In this document: one piece after another, positions 11,192 to 22,050 of the stretch | How the letters are laid out: the number at the start of each line of letters is the position of its first letter | How positions within the stretch are numbered: position 1 is the stretch's first letter | Program-made: the position numbers and the translations under genes | Notes under the pieces: generated by a model | Told to the model about the DNA's origin: nothing | Databases searched by the model: none | What the model saw: the letters and a program-made list of their open reading frames with translations, nothing else | Origin: Rhexocercosporidium sp. MPI-PUGE-AT-0058 | Lineage: Eukaryota > Ascomycota > Leotiomycetes > Helotiales | Assembly: GCA_020746875.1 (NCBI GenBank) | Contig: JAGTJL010000002.1 | Location: 2,108,001 to 2,172,000 of the forward strand | Reading direction: 5' to 3' | DNA length: 64,000 bases

Positions 11192-12361
11192 AATCCGCCA
11201 AACTCAAAAAGCAACTCAAAACAAACACAAAGGATCAACAGAAAAAAAAGTAAAAATTTGGAGGTATTCTCCGACTTAAAGTATTCTCTCAGGCTATCCC
11301 ACCTTTGAACCAACCAGATCGGATTCCAGATGTATTCGAGCGGGGCAGGCAAAGAAAAAAACTGGATATAAATGGATTTTCCCTTCAAGAGATCGGGAGA
11401 AGCGAAAGTTTCGGTCTTTGAGCCGCAGATAGCCTCCTTCTTGATAGAGAGGAACGTATAGAAGAGGAGGCCGTTATCGCTGACTGCATGTTTTGCATTG
11501 TTTCTCTGGATTCAGTGTGGATTGCAAAGCTAAGGGCGTGAAGGGTGATTGGCTTGCGGGAAGCTGGTGGTGGTTCAACAAGCTCTCGGGAAAGTGTGCC
11601 GAAGAGTCTTGGGAGAGAGAAGCTTCAAGCCGTAGTTGCGGTAAGGCATTATCCTTGATTGATAAGATCTTGGCAATTTTTACACGGTGAAAGTAGTTTG
11701 TATTTATTCCCTGTTTCTCTGAGAGGGCTGTAAGTAAGTCTCTCTTTAGCATTTTTCATACGACGTAGGCTTAGCAATTGCAACAACACGTAGCGAGTAG
11801 TGCTTGGAGAGTCATTCACAACAAATCAGATCGCGGGCGGGAGACTTGATGTTATTTTCATTCCGTTTCATGTATCGGAATTGTGCCATATCAACCTCCT
11901 CGCCCGTTCATTTTAGTCACAGGGCTCGGCGTTTCTCAGATATCCACCCAGCTCCGAAAGAAGGGTATAATGCAGCCCCTCCACCACATACAATCGAACC
12001 CTCGCAATACTAACTTAGTCCCAGCATTAATCGCCCCAAGGCATTAGAAGATTCTATTTCATCGAAGAATGTCCTAGAGAAATCAACACGATGGAACATA
12101 TGTGCAAAGCAAAAAACAGGCCAAGCAAAGGTAAATAGCGCTCCCTACAAATCCATCTGTCGACTCCCAAACGCCGTAAAAGACTGGTGATATGGCACTT
12201 GAGGCTCAACCTCATCCTATCGACCCCTTCAGAGATGAATTAGCAATTTTGCTCGCACTTTCAGGTGCACAAGTAGGATGTGTAGTAGCCGAGAAGATTG
12301 GTGACAGCGGGAAATGTGCATGTAGACCAGAAGGAGTAAAGTGATGTGACTGCGGCCTAAA
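11192..12361. other. Intergenic region
   Basis: Upstream of the MFS carrier and downstream of the BAH gene. Only short open frames without family features (e.g. 11474-11752 minus, 11804-12013 plus). Nothing recognisable. Confidence 0.5.
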
Positions 12362-13571
12362 TCACTCAAATGGTGTATCGCACTTTGGACATAGGAGATT
12401 TTCCTTCCATGTCTGTGGATCCGCGCCTGGTCGTAGATCTGTGATAATAATCTTCGGAGAGCCATTGATGTCTTCCTGCATGGCAGCTTTCAGGATGCCT
12501 TTGTAAATTGGTGATTTCGGTTTCTTGTTAGTCGACTTCGCAACTCCGTTGGTGACACCATCGCTAACCAGCCGCTCGTATGTTTTGATTAGGTAGTCGT
12601 CGATTAGATGGTTTTCGTGGAACCAAACTTTGCATTCCGGATTGTCGCAGATATACATGGTGACCTCGGGGTTGAAATAGCCATCACAGAGACAGTGTTT
12701 CCTCAATTGCTGAATCAAACGTTAGTGGATTGGGGTCAACTATCCTATTTGGAGGACTCACAGAAAGCTCCAGGTTTTTCCGGTTGTATGTTTGCCGCCA
12801 GAACAACTTGGACTGCAAGTTATCGTCGTCCTCAAGCCAATGATACACATCAGCTTTACCTGCAAATGAAAGAACGTCCAGCACCTCCATGTAATTTGAT
12901 GCAATTAACTCGTGGCTTCCGTGGTAGGTTCGCCGTCCCGAATCTTTGCTAACTTGGTCCGCAGCTTTAGTAGCAGGCGGAGGAATTTCTTCCGCCCAAT
13001 ACATCCACGTAATCTTTGTAGTTAGCGACGTGTAAAGTCGATTAGGCGGAAGATCTTACCAGCGCATAGACATGCTGGGCATTTTTGGCTCGAACCTGCA
13101 AAATCCGCGCAACCCAGAAGTCTTTCGGCCTTCCTCCTGTATCATCCTTATCGGGTGGTGTGCCTTCCCCCTTTACAAACACGAATTGGTTGTTCTTGTA
13201 GACCTCTCCTTGGACTAAGCCGGCAGTTAGCTTGGATTGGCAAGTTCAAGCCAATTTTACGTACTGATGAAGTTATTGTACTTCTTCATACTCTCCCATT
13301 CATCATGAGGCGTGACGGCATAATACTGATCTAACTCTCCCTTTTCCCGAGCACCCTTGGCTATGAATGGGCTGACCTGAAATTCAGCGATATCCGCAAG
13401 AGCTTGTTGCTTCTGGCTGAGCGTACTACCAGGGTTTATAATAGGGTACTCGACTTTGAACGGTACTTTGGCACTGGTGTCGGCGGGAGTCGCAGAGCGA
13501 GATGTAGTTGTTGAAGTCTTTGCCCGTTTGACCATTCCCTCCTGTGTTGGCGAACCGTGTTTGGGAGCCAT
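12362..13571 (-). CDS. BAH domain and PHD-type zinc finger chromatin protein
   Basis: Multi-exon, start at 13571 (MAPKHGSPTQEG). A basic Ser/Thr-rich N-terminus precedes VPFKVEYPIINPGSTLSQKQ. The BAH part spans NNQFVFVKGEGTPPDK...DFWVARILQVRAKNAQHVYA, VTWMYWAEEIP, then SHELIASNYMEVLDVLSFAGKADVYHW. The last exon carries a PHD-like finger: CLCDGYFNPEVTMYICDNP, ECKVWFHENHLIDD, and a distant CPKC just before the C-terminus (LLCPKCDTPFE). BAH plus PHD is the layout of nucleosome/histone readers in fungal chromatin complexes; related proteins have been linked to facultative heterochromatin, but a specific role is not claimed. Introns were placed at about 12690-12755, 13017-13058 and 13206-13256. 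It is divergent from the candidate small gene at 14154. Confidence 0.82.
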
Positions 13572-14153
13572 CGTTGCCGGATGTACTGTACGCAAGAGAT
13601 CGTAGAAGATGAGAGGACGTATCTGAGCAGATTGAACGCGCGCAAGATTAGAGCTCTAGAAGCAGAGAGTGGCAACAGCGATAGTAGAGCTGGGGTTTTT
13701 CGAGCAGTAGTGGTGCATTCAGTCAGCTCTTAGTGGCTTGCTTCGTGATTGTGAAAGGATGCAAATTGATGGCGAAAATTGATCACGATGAGGAGTGTCG
13801 GGAGCGTATGCTCAGGGGAAGAGCAATGACAGCGACTGTGGGTGTAAGATCCGTTCGAGGGCCAGGCCGAGATGGTCACACAGTGGAGGGACTGTGCTGC
13901 TTCTGCGAAAGAAGTGAAAGTGAAGATAGTGACGCGCCGAGGATGAGTAGTCCAGGTTCCACGCGAAGAAATCACGCTACTGGCTACAGTACGAGTACGA
14001 CCCCGCCTTGGCATTTGTTGAAAAAGAGAAGCTTTGAGCAAGGAGACAACAAGAGGCTGCTTCTTTCGACTCCTTTATCTTTTGGTTTGGCCTCGATAAA
14101 TCTTAAGTTGTCGCTCTTGATCCTGACTCTAGCGCACCCTCACATTTCGCAAC

Positions 14154-14285
14154 ATGCTCACAGAACAAGAAGCTCACCAGAATTCCATGAGTAGATCCCA
14201 AAGCAACGGGCAGAATAAGCTAGAAGAGAAGAAGGGGAAATACCAAATGATGAATTCAAAGTACGTGTTCTTGAATTGCATATAA
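14154..14285 (+). CDS. Candidate short Gln/Lys-rich ORF or first exon
   Basis: A 43-codon frame beginning MLTEQEAHQNSMSRSQS and continuing NGQNKLEEKKGKYQMM. The composition (Q, N, K, E rich, no hydrophobic run) resembles a coding charged helix more than random DNA. A GTACGT donor occurs 17 bases before the stop's upstream codons (at 14261), and possible acceptors lie inside both copies of the 22-nt repeat that follows, so it may be the first exon of a small spliced gene continuing toward 14450. No family recognised; reality uncertain. Confidence 0.25.
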   Translation: MLTEQEAHQNSMSRSQSNGQNKLEEKKGKYQMMNSKYVFLNCI

Positions 14286-14287
14286 AG

Positions 14288-14331
14288 ATTAGGGACCAAG
14301 CAGCTCAAAATTAGGGACCAAGCAGCTCAAA
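14288..14331. repeat. Perfect tandem duplication, 2 x 22 bp
   Basis: The unit begins ATTAGGGACC and ends CAGCTCAAA; copies at 14288-14309 and 14310-14331 are identical and contiguous. Each copy carries two AG dinucleotides (ATTAG and AAGCAG) that could serve as splice acceptors. Confidence 0.95.
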
Positions 14332-14441
14332 ACAATTGGTATCAAGAAACTTTCCAAAACTCCCAAAGCTGCTGCTTCCTCAGCCGACACTCTGCTTCTG
14401 ACGCATCCATTACCACTAGCGACCGCTCAAACAATAGCCAC

Positions 14442-14950
14442 TTAAGCAGTAGTTTCTGCGACTGGCCCCTTCTCCACAGCCTTCTTCTTGAAGAGCTTGT
14501 TCTTCAACTTATCAGCGAACCCAATGGGGTGCTTGGGGCCTGCTGGTGGATCTGGCTTGTGGACGTTTCCTCCGCCACCTCGCCCAGTGTGAAATGTCTG
14601 ATCCTCCATGCTCGGTCGCAGAGCAGCATCTGGAATGGCGATATCATCCTTCCTCTTTGTAGCCTTCATGCCAGGCGAGCCAATGTTTGCTGCTCCTCCA
14701 CGACCGGTGCTGAACGCTCCGTCGCCATGCTCACCAGCCACACCCTCGCGAACGATCTCGCCATCGGTGTACCTAGAACGCTATCAGCTTATATTGGTGG
14801 GGGCTGTGGTATGAGGCATACTGAGTGGTATCAGGACCAATGTTCCCGGCTCCTATGAATATACGTTAGCCGCCGAAATCCTCTCACGTTGAAGAGAAAC
14901 AATGTACCTCCACGGCCATGGCTGACCTCCACGCTGTTTTTGGCACTCAT
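14442..14950 (-). CDS. DUF3602 glycine-rich repeat protein
   Basis: Three exons starting at 14950. Exon 1 encodes MSAKNSVEVSHGRG; introns GTACAT...TTCATAG and GTATGC...TTCTAG join to GAGNIGPDTTQ and YTDGEIVREG. The spliced protein (about 135 residues) contains three copies of the DUF3602 motif: HGRGGAGNIGPDT, FSTGRGGAANIGSPG and FHTGRGGGGNVHKP, followed by a Lys-rich tail (DKLKNKLFKKKAVEKG). These small, hydrophilic ascomycete proteins have no established biochemical function; stress or cytoplasmic roles have been suggested. The intron positions inside the repeat are consistent with exon-repeat correspondence. Confidence 0.82.
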
Positions 14951-16529
14951 GATGGCTACTCTAGTACTTTCGATATTGTCTTTGGTGTAGTATGGGATTT
15001 ATGTGTTCAAGTCGGAGGTGTCTGTGTGTAAAGTGTCAGAAGAAGAAAAGTCTGCAAGTCTGAGTGACAGCAAATATAGGTGGCAGATCTGATCAGGGAA
15101 CTTCGGAGATCATGAGAGCAGACGTGAAAGAGGCTTGGTCTTGGCTGTATTCTTTGCCCTTTCCTAGCTTGCCTCCTGCTCATTCATGGCTGGCCCGCCA
15201 TCGGTCATCCCTGTGTTGCGGGACAGCTGCAGGCATACTGAGCAGCTGGGGAATAGAAGTACCAGGTCCATGATTGGTGGTTGGTACGTACCTACTGTAT
15301 TGCTGGGGAGTTGGGGGTGACTGTTGGAATGTGTCAAAGAAAGTACTTGTAGAGCAAGAGGCAAAAGCAGGTTGACAGCTGATGATGGAGAGACTTACAC
15401 CTACACGTGTAGGGGAGAGCTGGGGTGAATGGAGGGGTGGATCTTGGCAGAGAGGAAGAAAACAAGCTGAAAGAAGAGGGGATGCTTACTTATGAGTGAT
15501 ATTGGAAAACATATGGCTCAATAAATTACTGTTTTTACGGTCTCTCTACCTGCGACTCAGCGGCAATGACGCAACAGCAGCAATCAGAACGAAACCGGAA
15601 TATCAGGTACGAGCAACAAATAGAGAGACTTCAAATCCATATCGGAATCCACAAGGCAGAAATGTTGAAGTTTGATAGGTGGTCGAGAAGAACGCCCTTT
15701 GTCATTGGCATAGATAAGCTGCCCGCTCCTCTTATCTGTCAGGATTCTGGTAGGTCGGCTGCAGCTATAAGCGGACGTGCTTGAGCTCTTCTAGAACTTT
15801 TTGCACTTTGACAGCATCTTTTCAAGTGCATTTTAAATGGGACTAGCGTCGATCTCTAGAACTCCTAGATATTTGTTGCATGTCGCAATTTTGCAGTCCA
15901 CGTTTTCGTAGCGTAATCATATGGTAAATCGTTATCAGTGCCTCCGATGATAGGCTAACTTCTACTTTTAGCCTGATGCAACATCATGATGCAACCGTCT
16001 GCAAGGCTACCATCAACTCAACTCGGACTTGAACTTGGGCGAGATGGCACGTAAATCTGGAAGCATCCAGACGTCGCTTGAACTTTATCTTGCGTGTGCC
16101 TCTCTGATGCCTTTCTTTGAAAATATGAGAGTCACGTGTGGCTAAGCGAATGCCCCTTTTCTACGACTTACGCATGTTATCTAGCATGGGTGGAATAGAC
16201 CACCGCACATGGGCGTCAAATCCTCCTTTGAAAGTCTTTCGAATTATATAGAGTTGTGAGTTCCTTTAAAGCCTACGTAAAAACATCCCGGTTATTATGC
16301 CTCAGACGCTTTCAAAACCTCCCTTCAATTGAAAGTCAACAAAAGCTCGCTAGTTCAAGACCCGACAGTATTTGATAATGATAAATCACCAACGTCCACC
16401 GAGATTTACACTGGAAATTTCAATCATTCTGGTTGGTTTGCACTGCTGCTGGTATGTGTATAAAGTAAACAAACACGGCCGTCAACCCTCCAGTCCACTG
16501 GGCATCGATGTGATATGGTGGGCTGCTGG
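14951..16529. other. Intergenic region
   Basis: About 1.6 kb between the DUF3602 start and the 3' end of the phosphate-carrier gene. It contains the palindrome at 15400 (separate entry). A 72-codon Gln-rich frame at 15566-15784 has no supporting features. No RNA gene seen. Confidence 0.5.
15400..15413. promoter_or_regulatory. Perfect 14-bp palindrome CCTACACGTGTAGG with CACGTG core
   Basis: A complete dyad centred on CACGTG, 450 bp upstream of the DUF3602 start. It could be a bHLH/bZIP recognition site; function is inferred only. Confidence 0.35.
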
Positions 16530-17960
16530 TTAGGCCTTCTCTTGCTGTGGTGCAGCTCCTCCCGTAGTGGGGAGACCCATGAAAATCTTGAAGTAGTCCT
16601 GAAGAAGTGTTAGTTTGACAGGGCAATCATAGAGACCGGACAACGTACATAAATCATCCATTGCAGACCAGTGAGGGTTCCGATCATGACGATTCTGACA
16701 GGGAGACCATTCCACAGACCTCCGAATCCAATGTCCTTGTAGATTCTTCCCATGGCGGCACCTTAGATTCCCAATTAGCAGGTTGTTCTCTACCTGTAGC
16801 CTCAAATTGGTGGAAAGGAAGGGCTAGACGAAATGGGGGGCGGGGGTTCCATCTGATTTACTTACCGAATGCTTCTCCAGGTTGACGGTTGGCATTGAGT
16901 TTGGAGACCATAACATCAGCTGGATGACTGACAATGGCGCAAAGAATGCCCGCAAGATAACCACCAGTGAAGGAAACAGCTGTCTGAGCACCTTTACCAT
17001 AGTCGGACTTCTGACCTGGGAGTCTCGCATAGATCATCTCGACAATGGTTTCGAACGAGGCGAACTTCATCATAGTGTATGGAATTTGTCTTCCCCATAG
17101 CGGGTACAATCCCTTGTAGAGTCCGCCAAATCCTTCCTTCCCAGTGACTGTACTGAGCCCATCAAAGGTACCTTTAGCGAATGGAGGGATTGTTGTTTGC
17201 ATTCTGACTTTGACGGATTCGAAGGGGCAGAGAGCGATGTCGGCAATAAACTCAGCAGAAGCACTGGCGGTAAGATACAGAGCTGTCTTGTACTTAGCGG
17301 CATTTTCAGCACCAGCCAAGTCGGAATAGCTGGGGAAATGGTGTGTTAGCGATGCCCCGCTTAGATCTACATGAGGAATACTGACTATTTCTTGAAGAAT
17401 TCATAGCCTCCATATTTGAAGGCACCTTGAGCACTGTATCCGAAGAAGGTTGGGCTCCACCCAGTGAAGACACCACGGAATCCTTCAGCACGATAGATCT
17501 TTCCCCAAGCCTGGGATGCGAGAGTCAGTACAGACTAAGCGTCTCATAATTGATCGCGGCTTACCTGAAAATTGCCTGTATACATCTTAGAGTCTACCTG
17601 ACGACGGCACTTGACCAAATCGAGAGGGGTCACAGCTGTGTGGGTAAGGCCACAAGCCATCAAACCACCGAAAGTACAGGCGGCATAGTATTTGGCAGAG
17701 TAGAGCTCAATAGTTCCAGCCTTTGCTTGAGCCTTCGCACTCGCCTTCTCGAACTCCTTCGCGGCCTCTGCACTCAATGCGCTGGCCTTGTTCTTCGCAT
17801 CGTCGATGGTACTCCAGGTGGGATAGAGTTCAGCACGGGCTTCGAGAGGAGTTCGCTTGTGTGGAAGAGCATTCTGAAAGGATGTCTCCCGACGAGCAAA
17901 TGGAACCGCAGGATGGAAGATGTCGTGGAGGGTATCTTGGGAAGGGAATAGGAGTGGCAT
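16530..17960 (-). CDS. MIR1: Mitochondrial phosphate carrier (PiC)
   Basis: Five exons: 17960-17565, 17510-17386, 17329-16866, 16761-16649, 16598-16530; 388 residues. It imports inorganic phosphate with protons into the mitochondrial matrix for ATP synthesis. Three mitochondrial-carrier repeats are visible with their P-x-[DE]-x2-[KR] signatures: [32 protein letters not shown] and [21 protein letters not shown]. Also seen are [36 protein letters not shown] and a third-repeat end [20 protein letters not shown], typical of PiC rather than other carriers. The N-terminal extension of about 90 residues is longer than in yeast and rich in Ala/Lys. It is divergent from the CBS gene. Confidence 0.95.
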
Positions 17961-18742
17961 GTTGGATGGTTCTGGAAGGGCGAGTTGTCAGCCACACAAG
18001 AATGTCAGAGCCATGCAACGGTGTCAGCAATTGAAATAATAAGAGTAATGAGGTACAGTTCTTCAAGTCAGAAATGAATTGAGGTAAAATCAGAGGCTGG
18101 GTGAATGCAAAAACGAGGCTTCCGTACAGTACAATTGAGCTTTATCTCCGAAGATATTGACTCGAAACTGATAAGGAGGTGCCAACAGGCAGCAGAGCGA
18201 AAACAATCAAGATGCGGCTCGTAAACAGTCAAGGACGGGAAGAGTACAGGCACAAAGATCAATTGATCGTGACCAGCGCGAAGCACTTCTCGAAATCGAG
18301 GTGTTGTTGATGGAGATAGGAGTTTGGCTCGCGGTTTAAAGCGGAGAGGGAGCTTGGACCTGGTTAAACGATTTGGTGCGGTGCGGCGCGGTTGAGTGAC
18401 GTAGTAAGCCAGGCTGAACTTACATGCCGAGGGAATGAGTTCTGGGTGAAGAAGGCTTGGGAAAAAGTAAACAATGCGAGTAATTGAAGCTGGTTCATGA
18501 AGACATCTTACCAAATTTTGGAGCAGTGTGACAGCTTTTATAGTTGCTATTCTGGGCTGTTTAGAACTTGTTCAGATAGCAAGCCTTTCTTCAATTCACC
18601 AATCACGTAAAGCCTTGGAACTGAGGCTTTCAAAATTTCTCTGCCCCTCCAATCTCCATCTGGTAATGTACTTCTTTAGAGTCAACAAAAAGGTACTCTT
18701 CAAACATATTCAACCACAACTGGGAACATAATTATACCAACC
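17961..18742. promoter_or_regulatory. Divergent upstream region of phosphate carrier and CBS gene
   Basis: About 780 bp. Open frames on the minus strand (e.g. 18068-18514) lack family patterns and probably represent leader/promoter DNA. No specific site recognised. Confidence 0.5.
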
Positions 18743-19352
18743 ATGGAAGGCACTATCCCAGTAGGTAGCAACGATGTAGCCTCAAAAATGGCAGAAATCG
18801 CTACTACAACTCAAGCTCCATCCAACCTTTCGAAATATGCAAGTCGGTACAGAGGGGTAAGTCTCAACAGCTCAATCCACAAGACTTCACAGCTATGGAA
18901 TAGGGAACATGTCTAAAAATCTGCAGGCAACAGTAGAAGATCTTGATCCTCCTTCCGCCCTCTCATGTAGCCCCACAGACCCAGTATCCCACGCCCTCCT
19001 CTCTGCCTTCGAACGAGACTACACACACCTCACAGTAGTATCTGCTACCAACCGAGCACTGCTAGGCTACCTCTCCATTCCACATTTACAAATCCTCCTC
19101 AAAGCCGGCAAGGTACAAGAAACAGACGAGGTCTCCAAGGCGATGGTCAAGTTCCGGAGGAAGGGCAGAGTATACAAGGTCATCACGATGGATACACCGC
19201 TTGAGGAGCTAGAGCTGTTCTTCAACGGCGGGGAAAATGGAGAGGCCGGGAGGCAGGAATTTGCTGTGGTTACGGATGAGAGGAGACGGTTCGTGCTGGG
19301 TGTGGCGACGAGGACGGATTTGGAGGAGTTTGCTAGGAGAAGGCCGGCTTGA
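18743..19352 (+). CDS. Small CBS-domain protein
   Basis: Two exons, 18743-18856 and 18927-19352 (intron GTAAGT...CTGCAG), 179 residues. After a short N-terminus (MEGTIPVGSNDVASKMAEI) the protein reads as a CBS pair: CSPTDPVSHALLSAFERDYT, LTVVSATNRALLGYLSIPHL, then MDTPLEELELFFNG and EFAVVTDERRRFVLGVATRT-DLEEFARR. CBS pairs bind adenine nucleotides and regulate partner enzymes or channels. Stand-alone two-CBS proteins of this size occur in most filamentous ascomycetes with unknown partner. Divergent from the phosphate carrier. Confidence 0.82.
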
Positions 19353-20603
19353 AGGTGAAGTGGTGCATGGTTGAGTGTGGGGTTGATTGTCTGTCTGCAT
19401 TGGAGTTCTCAGTGGGCATAGAGCATGCGTTGCTTTACAGAGGAGCATTCAAGGAGATGAAGGGTACAGTAAAAAGTCAAGATACTACTACATTCAACAT
19501 CACACACCAGAAGCTAAGCTCCTACCTTCCATTTGGATCATGGGATTATGTGGCTGAGTAGCTCTCATCGTCCATTTCCCATGCTTCTGGCTCTCTTCCC
19601 CGTGTTCTATCTTCGTACCTCTTCAACAATTTCTAGGACAACTAGTTGGGTCTAAGTGGATTCCAGTTGCTGACAAGACTTGGGATCTTTCTTTTTCCTC
19701 TCAGCCCACAAACTCAACCCTCCTTTCCCCAAGCACCAGTCCTTTCCAACCCCCTCTATCCCCCGATTCCAACAGACATTCACCCCCCCTCGTTCCCCAA
19801 AAGTCCATCCCAAGCAGCACCCTCCTCTATCCACCGCCTGTCCCCCCACTCACATCCACCACCAACAACCAGCATCTCAACGCCCGCACCCACACTCTAT
19901 CCAAGCACATCCCTAAACACAACAAGCACGCACACATGCTCACAAGACCTAATCATCGTCCCTTCATCCATCGACGATCCTATTGGCGGCTTGTAAGCGT
20001 AGAGTACCAGGAGAGGGAAATGAGGATGAAGTGCTGAGAGGGTTATGAGAGAGCGGGAGGCGAGAGGGTCGAGGGTGCAGAAGAGAGGACCGGAGGAGAT
20101 AGAGATTGTGGTGTGGAGGGGACGGTAGCGTGAAAGGAGCGTGTGCGGAGAGGGCGAGCGGCTTCTGATGAGTTGTAATTGAAGCTATAGTGGTTCGAGT
20201 TGTGGTTGGGCTTGATCACCATCTAGGACGCGATCTGGAATTGGTATGTCTAACATTGTTTTGTCCTGGTGGTTGATTGCTTCTGTGTCTGTACGCAAAT
20301 GTTGTAAGATTTATTTTTACTCAAATGCTCTCGGGGCATCTCTTCGTCGCTGACTTTCTAATTAGTCCCAGATATTGATACATGGACCAGAGTTCTATCT
20401 CATTCACAATATTTCCCTTGTGTGTTGTATCATCAAGAAGATGGCAGGACCATTCTTGAGTCACTCCGAAAGATTGCCAAACAGTCAGGCTATTCTCTTC
20501 ACAACGCACCATCGGTTTCATTCCTTATCTATCCCAACATATACAGATACAAACATCCACCAAAGTCTCGCTTGCTCATGTCTTACACACACAAAAAAAA
20601 CAT
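19353..20603. other. Intergenic region with strand-asymmetric C-rich then G/A-rich blocks
   Basis: About 19700-19990 is almost devoid of G on the plus strand (C/A/T), followed by about 19995-20160 rich in G and A. The C-rich block is open in frame (19646-19996, Pro/Ser/Thr-rich, 116 codons), but low-complexity DNA stays open easily, so no gene is called. Confidence 0.4.
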
Positions 20604-21332
20604 CTACCTAGCATCCCCCGGATATGCCCACCCCGACGGCCTCGTCTCGCCTGGCATAATAGTCCAAAGCGTCCTTTTCCCATCATCAGTCGTCATAGCC
20701 CATCTTCCACCCGCGGGTAAAGACCCCGGGCCCGGATAGCCATGTTCCTGGAAGATGCCGCCTTGGTGTGTTGTTAGTGGTGGTTGGTGGACTGGATGCT
20801 GTATCTGAAGTTGGGCTTGGAATGGGGATTGGAATGGGCCGAGAACCTGTGGTTGGTAAGAGGGGTATACGAGTATGTAGGGGGGTATGATTTGTGGTCG
20901 CACTTGGAGGTATGGGGGTGGGTAGAGGGCATATGGATACGAGATTGAGCTGTAGACTGGACCGGTTGCTAGAACGGGACCGCTGGGGATACAGTTTACG
21001 AGGCAGTAGAGGAGGGGTTGTGCGACTTGTGGCTGTGGTTGTATCATTTGGGGATATGACCCGGGAATGATATTCTGAGGGATCATGGTCGGGGGCGTGA
21101 TGGCTTGTACCTGATGTACCATCTGTGGATGAGGTGGCAGCTGTGGTTCTGGATTTACCTGTCTTGGGGCATTTGGAACAACAGCCCCGACGTAAGGATG
21201 AGGGACGGTTACATGATTGGGAGGAAGTTGACTAGAATACGGTGGTAGACTACTCAAGGATTGGTTGCTTGCGTTTGCTGGTAAGTTGCTGATGATAGGT
21301 GGTTGAGAGGTGTACGCTGGTGGCAGAGACAT
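20604..21332 (-). CDS. Proline-rich hypothetical protein
   Basis: A single 242-codon frame from ATG at 21332. It is strongly enriched in Pro, Gln and Tyr with PP and PY-like elements (SLPPAYTSQPP, SLPPYSSQLPP, YALYPPPYLQVRPQIIPPY). A non-repetitive end reads GGRWAMTTDDGKRTLWTIMP-GETRPSGW. No signal peptide, membrane segment or known domain. PPxY-like tyrosines could bind WW domains (inference). The ordered C-terminal part and absence of frame breaks support a real gene; downstream exons are possible because the frame ends near a GTAGAT donor-like site. No homologous family recognised. Confidence 0.5.
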   Translation of the reverse strand: MSLPPAYTSQPPIISNLPANASNQSLSSLPPYSSQLPPNHVTVPHPYVGAVVPNAPRQVNPEPQLPPHPQMVHQVQAITPPTMIPQNIIPGSYPQMIQPQPQVAQPLLYCLVNCIPSGPVLATGPVYSSISYPYALYPPPYLQVRPQIIPPYILVYPSYQPQVLGPFQSPFQAQLQIQHPVHQPPLTTHQGGIFQEHGYPGPGSLPAGGRWAMTTDDGKRTLWTIMPGETRPSGWAYPGDAR

Positions 21333-22050
21333 GCCTGAAAGCGATGTGCTGAGAGGGTGTGATGACTTTGTTCGAGTTTTGGTTCTTTGATTTTGGGGGC
21401 TGCACGTACGGTTTACTAGGGAATAGTCGTTGCAGTAGGAGGGAAGAGTTGAGGCTTATATGACTTGTGCTGCTTAGGCTACAGTGAAGTGGCAAGTGGT
21501 TCACACGTTTGATATCTACCCTTGTCTTTGAGGTTCTATTGCTTGTATAGAACCGCGTGGTTCAAAAGTTATGAATATACTGGCGTAGAAGAGTATTTTT
21601 GTAAGCAGTCGTGGTGGCTGGCATGTATGAGTTCTACTGGACACAAGGCTTGTCGATTATCGCTTGTCAACAATCACGACCTTGTTGTGATTCACAGTTC
21701 TTGTACAGTTGACTCGAGATAAACATGACCGAACACTAAAATATAATTTGCACCAACTAAGGAAACTAACCTCGAACTTCACGGGATTAGGTGAGACCAC
21801 GGAGTAAAAACATTGGATTGGTTTGTCTATGTCTCTGTCCCCACTCCTTCTATAAACAACACAGTCTACTTTTGTGTTGCAAACGCCAAGGTGGACCACA
21901 CTTCATCAGTCCATCAATCATAACCTGTTATTTACACCCTGTAGAATATCTAATTTCCAATCCGTCATAACCAGCTGAGCTTCCAAACGAGTGAGCAAAT
22001 AGTGCGCTTATAGAATTATGTCCTCGTTGCCCTGAGATGTTAACGGGCTT
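21333..22050. other. Intergenic region
   Basis: Between the proline-rich ORF and the Fun30 stop. Short open frames only; nothing recognised. Confidence 0.5.

Larger units (their letters stand above)
13572..14441. other. Intergenic region with tandem 22-nt repeat and candidate short exon
   Basis: Holds the plus-strand candidate exon at 14154 and the repeat at 14288-14331 (listed separately). A 153-codon frame at 13733-14194 has no domain and reads through the BAH gene's upstream region; not called. Confidence 0.5.

Noticed and set aside
13733..14194. 153-codon plus-strand frame
   Set aside because: No family pattern, composition unlike coding sequence, lies in the BAH promoter region. Only the shorter overlapping frame at 14154 looks plausible.
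18068..18514. 148-codon minus-strand frame upstream of the phosphate carrier
   Set aside because: No homology pattern; it is in the expected leader/promoter of the carrier.
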